Shown here one piece after another: positions 23,601 through 32,071 of a stretch of DNA of 32,071 nucleotides; the first letter of the stretch is position 1; every line of letters begins with the position of its first letter. The stretch comes from a virus: positions 1 through 32,071 of IMG/VR virus record IMGVR_UViG_3300040806_001117, one strand, 5' to 3'. Both the position numbers and the translations under genes were made by a program. The notes beneath the pieces are model-generated. The model was not told the DNA's origin. It saw nothing but the letters and a program-made list of their open reading frames with translations, and made no database searches.

Positions 23601-24150
23601 CAGCGATAATTTATTCCTTAACTACGGTCAAGAAGTTAATAAAATTAAAAGTGTTAGTGACGAAGTAATTTATCATCCAGTAAAATACAAACCACTTTTT
23701 GGTAGCAATGCAAGTGTTGATTTACAAGCAGAAATTAAAATTGTAAAAAATATTGAAAAAATTGTAAACGACAACGAAGTAAAAGCAAAAACAATTGATG
23801 CAATAAATGAATTTTTTGCATTAGAAAATTGGGACTTTGGCGAAACGTTCTATTTTACAGAACTTTCAACATATATTATGAATAAACTTTCGCCAGATGT
23901 TGTGAGTGTTGTTCTTGTTCCAGTTCAAGAAACACAGAGCTTTGGAAGTCTTTATGAAATAAAATCAGAAAGTGACGAAATCTTTATTAGTACAGCAACA
24001 GTTGACGATATCAAAATTATTGATGCAATCACAGCAAGCAGATTACAAGCATCTGGTGCAGTAATTTCAAGTAGCACTACTGCAAATTCAGGTGTACAAA
24101 GTAACACAGCCTCAAGCACATATATTATTACCGGCGGAGATAATGCATAA
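20680..24150 (+). CDS. 6: Baseplate wedge protein gp6, enlarged
   Basis: Wedge protein that in T4 links neighbouring wedges into a continuous ring. The N-terminal ~120 residues are clearly of the family: WKRIYQSFKYADFESYDFDN, a helix IDLIAFLGQNLAFRTDLNAREN and the RRESVLRLARLISYNPKRNQ block. J-like strands follow (INLQIPYISKAGREETLNLY near 380, NRLITGEDYNVGISS near 425-440, a typical gp6/gpJ site). At 1156 residues it is much longer than T4 gp6 (660). The extra part lies mostly after about residue 570 and includes a perfect EF-hand-type loop DSDNDGVIDDPD at 818-829, suggesting bound calcium. The C-terminus returns to a family-like pattern (IDAINEFFALENWDFGETFY). The stop overlaps the next start (TAATG). 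Confidence 0.92.
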   Translation: MSSTERQNRLLLAEDWKRIYQSFKYADFESYDFDNLRRVMINYIRQNYPEDFNDYIESSEYLALIDLIAFLGQNLAFRTDLNARENYIETADRRESVLRLARLISYNPKRNQAANGLLKIESVSTTEDVFDSNGVNLSGQTVLWNDGSNADWYEQFIKIINAALPTTNTFGRPVKKETINSVLTEQYRFNANSTKIPLYSFTKNIDSNSVRFEITSTNFENNTIYEEEPFPGNKLAFLYRDDGQGAGSNNSGFFCHFRQGSMQNNIFAINNPTPNTVVNVDTTKINNSDVWLYKLDSNNLESELWTKVDSIEGNNIIYNSINKNIRTIYSVLSRVDDKISLIFSDGVFGELPKGSYKLYYRTSLNKQLKILPSDLTNINLQIPYISKAGREETLNLYLELKYTVTNGTTSEETASIKANAPSTYYTQNRLITGEDYNVGISSVSQEIIKTKAVNRTSSGISRYFDLRDASGKYTNTLMFGNDGVIYKETLNDYTGFEFTTRTDIEAVIRNQVEPILKTDKIKNYYFRNFPRTEAVSELNLTWVNVTTDTNRSTGYFVDENNFKASVSSYTQSILRFIEPNALLKFEAPTGYFFRGNRIVAGTPTEVGDLTYRWVKVISIVENGTVVDNDTGLGPIVFNDIIPSTDLVKATLKQIIPVLATSISTDVTRQVVDQIFAYKTFGLRYDTETRTWRVITNTNLNSISPFSLGKTGDNTNQQLDASWLLLFETDGEKYTVTSRGSRYIYESEERIRFYFDGNNKIYDSKTGKVIKDKITLLSNNNQPDSLSSFTNSFVWEIKNEFKNSAGYVDSQKVEIGFYDSDNDGVIDDPDIFDHFVAPTVNPLTKYIFQKKATINKTETYNYVDAVAENITVVRSEASIGAFSQYDNGAVFYLVEKDIFKVLNTATNTLAQTANYQAFVGRSGIKFEYLHAADDTMRIDPSSSNIMDVYLLTRTYDNDYRDWISGKTTTKPLPPSSDNLFLNYGQEVNKIKSVSDEVIYHPVKYKPLFGSNASVDLQAEIKIVKNIEKIVNDNEVKAKTIDAINEFFALENWDFGETFYFTELSTYIMNKLSPDVVSVVLVPVQETQSFGSLYEIKSESDEIFISTATVDDIKIIDAITASRLQASGAVISSSTTANSGVQSNTASSTYIITGGDNA
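23131..23166 (+). other. EF-hand-like calcium-binding loop coded within gp6
   Basis: The twelve residues DSDNDGVIDDPD have Asp at 1, 3 and 5, Gly at 6, Ile at 8 and Asp at 12, the full EF-hand loop consensus. They are flanked by VEIGFY and IFDHFV, which are not strong helices, so a dockerin-like or stand-alone calcium loop is more likely than a paired EF hand. Confidence 0.75.
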
Positions 24151-27100
24151 TGGCATACAACGATAACCAGAACGAATATCCACTACCAACAGGAAAGAAT
24201 GACCCAAGACAGACTAGTGAATTCTTACCTCGTTATTTTAGAACTGATGCAAACAAAAAGTTCTTAGGTAGTACATTAGACCAGTTCACTAATTCTGGTG
24301 TTGTTGAAAAACTTAGTGGATTTGTTGGACGCAGAGAAGCAAAAGCAGTATCAGTAGATGACAATTATGTTGATGATATAAATGCATTTAGAAACAACTA
24401 TCAATTTGAACCAGCAACAGTTTACGAAGATAAGTTTGGAAATGCAAAGTTTTACAAAGACTACAAAGATCTAATCGGACTAGTTAATGTTTATAAAGGT
24501 ACTACTGCTAACCATAGCAAATTAAACGAACAAGAATTTTATGCTTGGAACCCTCACATTGATTTTGATAAATTTAGTAATTTCCGTGAATACTATTGGT
24601 TACCTAACGGTCCTCAAGAAGTACCTGTAAAAGGACAAGCACTAGGAATTACAAGCACATATCAAATTAAAACTGTTATCGACGATGATAATACTGCATT
24701 AATTTTTACACCTGATGGAAAGACTAGAAATCCTCGTATTAAATTATACAGAGGACAAACATATCGTTTTGAAGTAAACACAGACGGTAGTCCAATTAGT
24801 ATTGCAACTAGTCGTAGTGTTAAGCCCGATCCTTTAAGCGAAAGCATTTCGTTAATTTCAACACTTTACACAGAAGGTGTTACACTGTATCCTGAATTAG
24901 ATCCGTTGATCGAACCTGAATATTTTATTGAAGATGGATACATTGAAAAGGGTGTAATAGAATTTACAATTCCTGAAAATGCACCAGATACATTATATGT
25001 TGTAAGTCAATTTGATTTAGATACTAGTTGTGCATTTGATGTTTTTAGCATCGAAGAAAACAGTGTAATTGATGTTGAAGCAGAAATTATTGGTAAAAAA
25101 ACTTATACTACCAGCGATGGTTGGTCGTTGTCAAATGGTATGAAAGTGTATTTTATTGGCAATGTAACACCGGAGACATATGCAACTGGGTTTTATTATG
25201 TAGAAGGTGTTGGTTCTAGTATTTCGTTGGTACCAGTTATTGACTTGCAAGTTCCAGCAGCGTTTACACAAGACACTGTAATTCCATTTGATACAAATGG
25301 TTTTGATCGTGTTCCTTTTAGTGATGCAAAAAGCTATGCAGGTACTAAAGATTACATTGTAATGGCAAGAACAGATAGTAGTAAAAATGCATGGTCAAGA
25401 TATAATCGTTGGTTCCACAAAGACGTCATTGCAAAAAGTGCAGAAATTAACAATCAATTAATGGACTTAGATCAAAGTGCTAGAGCCAAACGTCCAATTA
25501 TTGAATTTGAAGCTGGCATTAGATTGTTAAATCATGGTACTAAAAAGAAAAACACAGTTGACTTAATAGACACATATACAAAAGATGTTTTTAGCACCAT
25601 TGAAGGAAGTATAGGACATCATGTTGATGGAGTTGAACTAGTTGAAGGTATGCGTGTATTATTTGTAGCAGATCCTGATTTAATGGTCAACGGAAAAATC
25701 TATAAAGTTACATTTATAAGACATCTAAACAATTATCAAATAAGTTTAATCGAAGATGAGGATGCATTACCTTTTGAGGACGAAACAGTTTTAATTCGTT
25801 CAGGTAACGATTATGCTGGCCGTATGTTCTGGTACAATGGTATAGAATGGGTAATGGCTCAAGATAAAACAAAAGTTAACCAACCTATTATGTTTGATTT
25901 GTATGACGAAAACGGTATTAGTTTTAGCGATACAAATTACTATGATGCTACTGATTTTAAAGGAAACAAAATTTTCTCTTATAGAGAAGGCGAAGGTGTA
26001 AATGATATTGAACTAGGATTTCCATTGGTTTACAAAAACCTAGTAAACAGTGGAGACATTATATTTGATAACAATATTCAAACTGATACGTATTCGTATA
26101 AAGTTAATCAACAAACATATACAATTAATAGTGATGTTGGATTTTTTAAAGTTTACGATGCCTTAGGCGAAACATTTGAATATGCTAACGGATGGACAAA
26201 AGCCCACACACTTAGCAGACAATTTGTAGTTCAAGGATTTACAGGTCAAGAACGTGTAAACAACTTGCCAATTGACGTTTATAATAACAGTGCTAGTTTA
26301 ACAGACTTAATTGTTAAAGTTTATAAAAATAACGATACACTAGTCGAAGGTGTTGATTACTCATTGGTAAATGTTAATACAACACGTAGAGTTGTGTTAA
26401 ACACAGACCTTGAATCAACAGATATTGTTGTTATAAAAACATATACTACTGCTGATAAAAACGATAACGGTTATTATGAGATACCTAGCAACTTTGAAAA
26501 TAATCCGTTAAACAACAATCTATCAGAGTTTACATTTGGTCAAATCAACGAACATATAACCAGCATCACACAAGACTTGAATAATTTTGTAGGCATACAG
26601 CCAGGTGCAAATAATTTGCGTGATTTAGGAAATGTATCGTCTTACGGAACTAAGTTTGTTCAACATAGCGGTCCTATCAATTTGCCGCTGTATCATTTAG
26701 CAGACGAAAATGCAGACATACTAAAATCAATCATTTTTGCAAAAGATGAATATTCAAAGTTTAAAAAGTCTTTAATTCAAATTGCTGAAAACATTGGTGT
26801 TGATACAACATCTAAAAAGATGTTTGAATTGGTAATGAAAGAATATGTTAAAACAAAAGCAAAAACAATGCCGTTTTACAGTTCTGACATGATCGGTTTT
26901 GGCGGATACAAAGAATTAGAATATACAGTTTTAGATTATAGAAATCCTTATTTTGCATTAAGCACACCATTTAATTTAAATTCATTAACAAACAGAGCAG
27001 TGTATGTTTACTTAAACGGTGAACAACTTGTGCATGGTGTAGATTACACATTTACTGACGAAGGATTTGTATTAATTACTGCAACATTAGCCAATGATGA

Positions 27101-30100
27101 TATTGTTACTATCAACGAATACGAAAATACTGAAGCAAGTTATATTCCGCAAACACCTAGTGTATTAGGAATATATCCAAAGTATGTTCCAGAAAAGTTT
27201 GTAGATACTAGCTATGCAGAACCTGTAGAAGTTATTAGGGGTCACGACGGTAGTATTACTATTGCATATGGCGATTACAGAGATGATTTATTAATAGAAC
27301 TTGAACGTAGAATTTTTAACAATATCAAAGTTGAATACAATCCAAGTATATTTGATATTGCTGATTATGTACCTTCGTTCTATAGAAATACTGGAATTAC
27401 ACATTCACAAATAAACAATATATTAATCAGCGAATTTGTTAAGTGGGTAAGAAAAGCAGGTAATCTAAACTATACCGATGGAAGTATTATACAAGAAGGT
27501 GAAACTTTTACATATAATTACAGTCGTTGTGTAAATGCACAAGGACAACAGCTTCCGGGTTTCTGGAGAGAAATTTATAAAAATGCATTTGACACAGATC
27601 GTCCACATACACATCCTTGGGAAATGCTAGGATTTAGCATTATGCCTAGCTGGTGGACTGATGTTTATGGTCCTGCACCGTATACTAAAGATAACTTAAT
27701 ACTTTGGAAAGATCTCGAAAAAGGCGTAATTAGAGAGCCAGGCAAAGCAGTTATTAGAAACAAAAAATATCTACGTCCTGGTCTAGTAAACAATATACCT
27801 GTAAATGAATACGGTGAATTAATAAGTCCGTTAGAATCTAATTATGCAAAAGAATTTAGTTTTAGAACACAAACTAGAAGTTTTGCATTTGGAGACGGTG
27901 CACCAGTTGAAACTGCGTGGAGACGCAGCAGCGACTATCCATATTCCTTAATGATGGCTTTAATTGTTTTAAGACCAGCAAGAGTGTTTGGCTTAACATT
28001 TGACAGAAGCAGAATTAAGAGAAATTTTGTAGGTCAGTTAGTTTACGAAGATACTGAAAAAAGATTAAGAACCAAAGATTTAGTATTTCCAAAAACTAAA
28101 AACAACAATAATGTTGTGTATACAGCAGGTTTAGTAAATTGGATTGCAGAAGCAATATACACCAATGTTGATACAACTATGCAATCATATATTGAAGAAC
28201 TAACAAATTTAAATCAAAAAATGGCATTTAAACTTGCTGGTTTTGCAGAAAAAGAAAAACTAAAACTTATACTTGATAGCAGAACTCCATTAAACAAAGG
28301 AAACGTATTTGTACCTAGTGAGAACTATAAAATAAAACTCACTACAAGTAGTCCTGTTGAAATTGTAAATTACAGTGGTGTTGTAGTTGAAAAAACATCT
28401 AAAGGTTACAAGGTAAAAGGATACGATATTGAAAATCCTGTGTTTAAATATTTTAGAGCTGTTCCGACTCAAGTTGATCCATCATCGACAGTAGGTGGAA
28501 TCAGCGAAAGTTATATTGAGTGGTCAGAAAATAAAACTATTGTTGCAGGTAAGGTTGTAAGATACAACAATCAGTTTTATAGAGCAACAACTACACATAA
28601 TACAACAACAAGTTTTGTTAATTCGAATTTTTCACGTTTAAAAGAACTTCCGGTGTTTGGTGGTGTTACAGCTTATTTTAGAAAAACATTTGAAGAAAAC
28701 CCTACAGTATTACAATATGGTACTGAGTTTGGCAATGTTCAAGACTTGATAGATTTTCTTTTAGGATACGGAAAATACTTAGAATATCAAGGATTTGTTT
28801 TTGATTACTTTAATAGTGAATACAATGTTATCGAAAACTGGAAACAAATTGCCAAAGAATTCCTTTTCTGGACAACACAGAATTGGGCAGCAGGAACAAT
28901 TATTACATTAAGTCCAGCTGCTAATAAACTAGTGTTTAGTAGAAATTATTACACAGTATATGATGTACATCAAGGCAAGTTTGGTTATGGATTGTTAAAT
29001 GAAAATGGAAATCAAATTACATCTTCTTTTAGCAATATTAATAGAGACAACAGTACACAATTTAGTGTAATACCAGTTAACACCGAACAAGGAATTTATT
29101 TTGCAAAACTTTTACTAGTGCAAACAGAACATGTAGTGTTAATTGACAATACCACTGTATTCAATGATACCATTTATGATCCTAATGCCGGGTATAGACA
29201 AGAACGTATCAAAGTTTCAGGTTATAGAACTGATGAGTGGAATGGTACATTAAATATTCCAGGATTTATTCTTGATGATGTTGTTATAACAGATTGGGAA
29301 CCATACCAAGATTACACAATTGGTGATCTAGTAAAATACAAAGAATTTTATTATTCAGCAAAAAATACACACACTGGTACTGAAGTATTCGAAGATACAA
29401 ACTTTAATAGATTACCAGAAAAACCAGAAAGTGCGTTAAAACCTAACTGGGATTATCGTGTAAAACAATTTGCCGATTTTTATGATTTAGACACTGACAA
29501 TTTTGATAGTGAGCAACAACGTCTTGCACAGCATTTAATTGGCTATCAAAAACGTGAATACCTTGGCAATATCATAACTGATGATATTAGCCAATATAAA
29601 TTCTATCAAGGATTTATTCAAGATAAGGGTACTAACAATTCACTTACAAAATTGTTCGATAAATTAGGCAGTGCTGATAGAGATAGTTTACAATTCTACG
29701 AAGAGTGGGCATTCCGTGTTGGACAGTATGGAAACACTGACACTTATAAAGAGTTTGAATTAGCACTAGACGAATCGAAATTCCGCATAGAACCACAGTT
29801 ATTGCAACTGGTACAAAATGTAGATAATACTAGAACAGATTTAACATATCAATATCCAAGTAAAGATGTTTACATAAAACCAGAAAACTACAATAATGCT
29901 CCGTTGCCTGTAAAATTTACATCAGACGAAGTAAGCAAAACTGCTGGATATGTAAAACTTGATCAGATAGATTTTATTGCTAAAACATTTAATGATATTT
30001 TAGCATTGGATATTACTGGTGTTAATATTGGTGATTGCGTTTGGGTACCCGAGTACAAAAATACATGGAATGTATATCAGCATGTAATTGTACCTGCTCG

Positions 30101-32071
30101 TATTATTAGAATTGACAGCACTGACGCAGGTTTTAGAGCAACCTTTAATAAAAATATAAAATTTGAAGTAGACGATTTAGTAGGTTTAAGACAAATAAAT
30201 TCCGAAGTAGATGGATTTAGATTTGTTACAGCAAAAGGTCCTAACTATGTTGAGTTTGCACTAAACACACCTCTTACCGATAGCAGTAAAGACCTTAGCG
30301 ATAGTACAACAGGTGTTGTAACTCAAATGCTATCAAAAAGACTTGAAACACTCGATGATGCAAATACATTGTTTATAAACAAAGGTGTTACAGCCGGCGA
30401 CAAAATTTGGATTGATAACACAGGCGATGAAAAGTTTGCCACATACGAAAATCAATTTGCCTACTCTCAAAAACAAGAATTACCAAACGGCGATAATGAT
30501 AGATCATTTGGTGATGCTATTTGCGGAAACAGTAGTAATACAATTTTAGCAATAGGCAAAAAAAATTCAAACCAAGTAGTTGTTTATAGTCGTAGTAGTG
30601 AACTAGGAAGTTATGTTCAAAGTCAAGTTATTGATTATCCAAACTTGTTCTCTGATCCTGATACTGGGTTTGGTACAAGTGTAGATATAACTGCTGATGG
30701 ACAATATCTGTTTGTAGGTGCTCCATATGCATCAAACGTATTAAGTAGATATGTTGGAGAAATTACACCAGGCAGTGCTTATAGTGCTGGCGATATTGTT
30801 AGCGACAGAGGAACACTGTGGAGAGCACTAATTGATCTTCCTGAAGATGGAAGTACAGTACATCTTGAAAGCCAAGACTGGGCAAGAGTAGAAATTTTAG
30901 AACCTGATGTTGACGGTACAGGCAGCGGCCTTGCTGACCAAGGTATGATTCATGTTTACAAAAAAGCATTAAATGGTCAGTTTGAATTAATTCAAACTAT
31001 AATGTCATCGTATCCGTCTGCAAATGAAAAATTTGGTCTAAGTGTTAAGAGTAGCATTAACACTATCTTAACTTACAACTTATTTGTTCGTTCAGAAAAG
31101 AATGACGGTAGAATATACTTGTTTGACAAGCCATACGGAGACGATAAATTTGGTAACAGTGTTGACGAAACATACAGAGGCGATTACAATGCATCGTACT
31201 CATACCTAGCAAATGAAAAAGTTTACTACAATGGTTCTATCTATCAAGCAACTGTTAATGTTGCTCCAGGTGGATGGACAGGGTTACCTGCATGGGAATT
31301 AGTTGACGCAGATATTGATAGACTAGGATATCTACCTATTGTTAATATTCTTGACGGCGATGTTGATAGTACCACATACAATGATGCAACAAACATTGGT
31401 AAAACTTTTGATGTTAGCAAAGATGGTGAAGTATTAATAATTCTAAGTAAAAATACAGTCACAGAAGAAAACCAATTAAACGTTTATAGAAAACAAGAAA
31501 ACAGATACAAATTTTATGAAACAATTAATTCAGTTAATGCAGATGAAGAATGGGGTATATCATCAAGTATAAACGAAACTGGATCAAAAATTGCAGTAGG
31601 TGCAGTTTCTAGTGACACTAATGGGCTAGATTCAGGTGCAGTATATGTTTATACATACAATACTACATTAGGAGAATTTGAGTTATCTCAAACATTATAT
31701 GCTCCAGTTGCAAGTTTAAATGAAAGATTTGGTCATGTTGTTAAGTTTAGCAACAACGATTTAGTTGTTCTAAGTACAAATGGTATTAACAACGATTATA
31801 CTATTTTTGATAACACTGAAACATATTTTGATTCGTTCTCAACTCAGGTTGTAGACACTGAAAGAAACTACAATCAAGTTTATGTTTACAACAGCATCAA
31901 CGATGTACTTGTATACGGTGAGACATTAGAATATAATAGTTATTACATTGATGGTGGAATAAGATATAAGAGAGATTTAAGCACTTCGACTAATCCTCAG
32001 ATACTGTTTAATAACAATCATGTTATTTTAAGTTTGCCAGATGTTGAATACATATCTAACGAATTTGGCGT
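24150..32071 (+). CDS. Giant baseplate-associated structural protein (gp7 position), C-terminus outside window
   Basis: An uninterrupted frame of at least 2640 residues, still open at the window edge. It starts at the ATG overlapping the gp6 stop. The place after gp6 is that of T4 gp7 (1032 residues), and the opening (FLPRYFRTDANKKFLGSTLD, YVDDINAFRNNYQFEP, FYAWNPHIDFDKFSNFREYY) fits a wedge-core role, but homology to gp7 is inferred. Later parts are modular: two strand modules with NG-x(2)-L-x(2)-G-x-DY-like cores (nt about 26306-26455 and 26995-27130), a conserved PGFWREIYKNAFDTDRPHTH region with WEMLGFS, four short Trp/Tyr modules resembling CBM5/12 (about residues 1455-1500, 1713-1765, 2201-2250, 2348-2390), and from about 2115 several FG-GAP-like repeats (FGTSVDITADGQYLFVGAP, WGISSSINETGSKIAVGA, FGHVVKFSNNDLVVLS) suggesting a beta-propeller. 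Sugar binding at the host surface is a possible role. Confidence 0.8.
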   Translation, partial: MAYNDNQNEYPLPTGKNDPRQTSEFLPRYFRTDANKKFLGSTLDQFTNSGVVEKLSGFVGRREAKAVSVDDNYVDDINAFRNNYQFEPATVYEDKFGNAKFYKDYKDLIGLVNVYKGTTANHSKLNEQEFYAWNPHIDFDKFSNFREYYWLPNGPQEVPVKGQALGITSTYQIKTVIDDDNTALIFTPDGKTRNPRIKLYRGQTYRFEVNTDGSPISIATSRSVKPDPLSESISLISTLYTEGVTLYPELDPLIEPEYFIEDGYIEKGVIEFTIPENAPDTLYVVSQFDLDTSCAFDVFSIEENSVIDVEAEIIGKKTYTTSDGWSLSNGMKVYFIGNVTPETYATGFYYVEGVGSSISLVPVIDLQVPAAFTQDTVIPFDTNGFDRVPFSDAKSYAGTKDYIVMARTDSSKNAWSRYNRWFHKDVIAKSAEINNQLMDLDQSARAKRPIIEFEAGIRLLNHGTKKKNTVDLIDTYTKDVFSTIEGSIGHHVDGVELVEGMRVLFVADPDLMVNGKIYKVTFIRHLNNYQISLIEDEDALPFEDETVLIRSGNDYAGRMFWYNGIEWVMAQDKTKVNQPIMFDLYDENGISFSDTNYYDATDFKGNKIFSYREGEGVNDIELGFPLVYKNLVNSGDIIFDNNIQTDTYSYKVNQQTYTINSDVGFFKVYDALGETFEYANGWTKAHTLSRQFVVQGFTGQERVNNLPIDVYNNSASLTDLIVKVYKNNDTLVEGVDYSLVNVNTTRRVVLNTDLESTDIVVIKTYTTADKNDNGYYEIPSNFENNPLNNNLSEFTFGQINEHITSITQDLNNFVGIQPGANNLRDLGNVSSYGTKFVQHSGPINLPLYHLADENADILKSIIFAKDEYSKFKKSLIQIAENIGVDTTSKKMFELVMKEYVKTKAKTMPFYSSDMIGFGGYKELEYTVLDYRNPYFALSTPFNLNSLTNRAVYVYLNGEQLVHGVDYTFTDEGFVLITATLANDDIVTINEYENTEASYIPQTPSVLGIYPKYVPEKFVDTSYAEPVEVIRGHDGSITIAYGDYRDDLLIELERRIFNNIKVEYNPSIFDIADYVPSFYRNTGITHSQINNILISEFVKWVRKAGNLNYTDGSIIQEGETFTYNYSRCVNAQGQQLPGFWREIYKNAFDTDRPHTHPWEMLGFSIMPSWWTDVYGPAPYTKDNLILWKDLEKGVIREPGKAVIRNKKYLRPGLVNNIPVNEYGELISPLESNYAKEFSFRTQTRSFAFGDGAPVETAWRRSSDYPYSLMMALIVLRPARVFGLTFDRSRIKRNFVGQLVYEDTEKRLRTKDLVFPKTKNNNNVVYTAGLVNWIAEAIYTNVDTTMQSYIEELTNLNQKMAFKLAGFAEKEKLKLILDSRTPLNKGNVFVPSENYKIKLTTSSPVEIVNYSGVVVEKTSKGYKVKGYDIENPVFKYFRAVPTQVDPSSTVGGISESYIEWSENKTIVAGKVVRYNNQFYRATTTHNTTTSFVNSNFSRLKELPVFGGVTAYFRKTFEENPTVLQYGTEFGNVQDLIDFLLGYGKYLEYQGFVFDYFNSEYNVIENWKQIAKEFLFWTTQNWAAGTIITLSPAANKLVFSRNYYTVYDVHQGKFGYGLLNENGNQITSSFSNINRDNSTQFSVIPVNTEQGIYFAKLLLVQTEHVVLIDNTTVFNDTIYDPNAGYRQERIKVSGYRTDEWNGTLNIPGFILDDVVITDWEPYQDYTIGDLVKYKEFYYSAKNTHTGTEVFEDTNFNRLPEKPESALKPNWDYRVKQFADFYDLDTDNFDSEQQRLAQHLIGYQKREYLGNIITDDISQYKFYQGFIQDKGTNNSLTKLFDKLGSADRDSLQFYEEWAFRVGQYGNTDTYKEFELALDESKFRIEPQLLQLVQNVDNTRTDLTYQYPSKDVYIKPENYNNAPLPVKFTSDEVSKTAGYVKLDQIDFIAKTFNDILALDITGVNIGDCVWVPEYKNTWNVYQHVIVPARIIRIDSTDAGFRATFNKNIKFEVDDLVGLRQINSEVDGFRFVTAKGPNYVEFALNTPLTDSSKDLSDSTTGVVTQMLSKRLETLDDANTLFINKGVTAGDKIWIDNTGDEKFATYENQFAYSQKQELPNGDNDRSFGDAICGNSSNTILAIGKKNSNQVVVYSRSSELGSYVQSQVIDYPNLFSDPDTGFGTSVDITADGQYLFVGAPYASNVLSRYVGEITPGSAYSAGDIVSDRGTLWRALIDLPEDGSTVHLESQDWARVEILEPDVDGTGSGLADQGMIHVYKKALNGQFELIQTIMSSYPSANEKFGLSVKSSINTILTYNLFVRSEKNDGRIYLFDKPYGDDKFGNSVDETYRGDYNASYSYLANEKVYYNGSIYQATVNVAPGGWTGLPAWELVDADIDRLGYLPIVNILDGDVDSTTYNDATNIGKTFDVSKDGEVLIILSKNTVTEENQLNVYRKQENRYKFYETINSVNADEEWGISSSINETGSKIAVGAVSSDTNGLDSGAVYVYTYNTTLGEFELSQTLYAPVASLNERFGHVVKFSNNDLVVLSTNGINNDYTIFDNTETYFDSFSTQVVDTERNYNQVYVYNSINDVLVYGETLEYNSYYIDGGIRYKRDLSTSTNPQILFNNNHVILSLPDVEYISNEFG
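28512..28656 (+). repeat. CBM5/12-like module 1 in the giant protein
   Basis: Residues about 1455-1502: W-x(6)-I-x-AGKVVRYNNQFYRA-x-TTH, then NFSRL. The Trp, Gly-x-x-V, Tyr and Tyr-x-Ala spacing is shared with module 2, which also ends NFNRL-x-x-x-P. Confidence 0.5.
29295..29430 (+). repeat. CBM5/12-like module 2 in the giant protein
   Basis: Residues 1716 to about 1760: WEPYQDYTIGDLVKYKEFYY, then SAKNTHTGTEVF and NFNRLPEKP. It is the clearest match to the W...Y..GD.V.Y....Y.A pattern of small chitin-binding-type modules. Confidence 0.5.
30750..30899 (+). repeat. CBM5/12-like module 3 in the giant protein
   Basis: Residues about 2201-2250: YVGEITPGSAYSAGDIVSDR, then GTLWRALIDLPEDG and a final QDWARVEI. 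It is inserted between two FG-GAP-like repeats. Confidence 0.5.
31190..31315 (+). repeat. CBM5/12-like module 4 in the giant protein
   Basis: Residues about 2348-2389: YSYLANEKVYYNGSIYQATV, then GGWTGLPAWELVDAD. The pattern is the same as the other modules: Tyr, small turn, V-Y, NG-x-x-Y-x-A, terminal Trp-x-x-V. Confidence 0.5.

Noticed and set aside
24150-32071. Possibility of several genes or a frameshift in the giant frame
   Set aside because: Reading the frame by hand through to the window end shows no stop codon and continuous protein-like sequence, with no competing long frames.

Overview
The window is a section of the late-gene region of a T4-type myovirus. Eleven genes have recognisable T4 counterparts: gp22 (start only), gp21, gp67-like, gp20, gp26, gp46, gp47, gp55, gp48, gp53, gp5, gp25 and gp6 products are all present or closely approached. 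The DNA is AT-rich, genes are packed with 1-4 nt overlaps, and there are small conserved genes beside the portal gene, a gp5 without lysozyme and a giant wedge protein. This style is what I know from marine T4-like phages (cyanophages and pelagiphages). The sequence does not settle the host; SAR11, Prochlorococcus or another AT-rich marine bacterium would all fit.

Layout. (1) Bases 1-6588, minus strand: a tape-measure-like protein, portal gp20, two small or medium conserved genes, an acidic gp67-like core protein, protease gp21 and the first codons of scaffold gp22. This is the prohead assembly operon with a tail gene at its head. (2) Bases 6657-7717, plus strand: gp26 and a 73-residue coupled gene. 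(3) Bases 7714-9276, minus: a 520-residue protein with several hydrophobic segments. (4) Bases 9277-9757: about 480 bases without a convincing gene, unusually GC-rich at one end and full of perfect hairpins; the best candidate here for an undescribed structured RNA. (5) Bases 9758-14128, minus: late sigma factor gp55, recombination nuclease gp47/gp46, a 76-residue gene and a GIY-YIG-like nuclease. (6) Bases 14202 to the end, plus: baseplate genes gp48, gp53, a large gp27-like hub candidate, gp5, a 336-residue structural candidate, gp25, gp6, and a giant open frame of at least 2640 residues that runs off the window.

Regulation. Short NTAAATA boxes (the T4 late-promoter type, consensus TATAAATA) stand just upstream of most late genes, several of them overlapping the stop codon of the gene before. 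The gp55/gp48 intergenic region is notable. The minus strand carries a perfect TTGACA-17-TATAAT host-type promoter for gp55, and a CTAAATA late box for gp48 directly abuts its -35 hexamer. This suggests a compact early-to-late switch in which gp55 turns on the divergent baseplate operon and may shut down its own early promoter.

The genes work together as head core, protease and portal (prohead assembly), hub and wedge proteins (baseplate), recombination nuclease (replication and DNA processing), and a sigma factor that times the expression of the rest.
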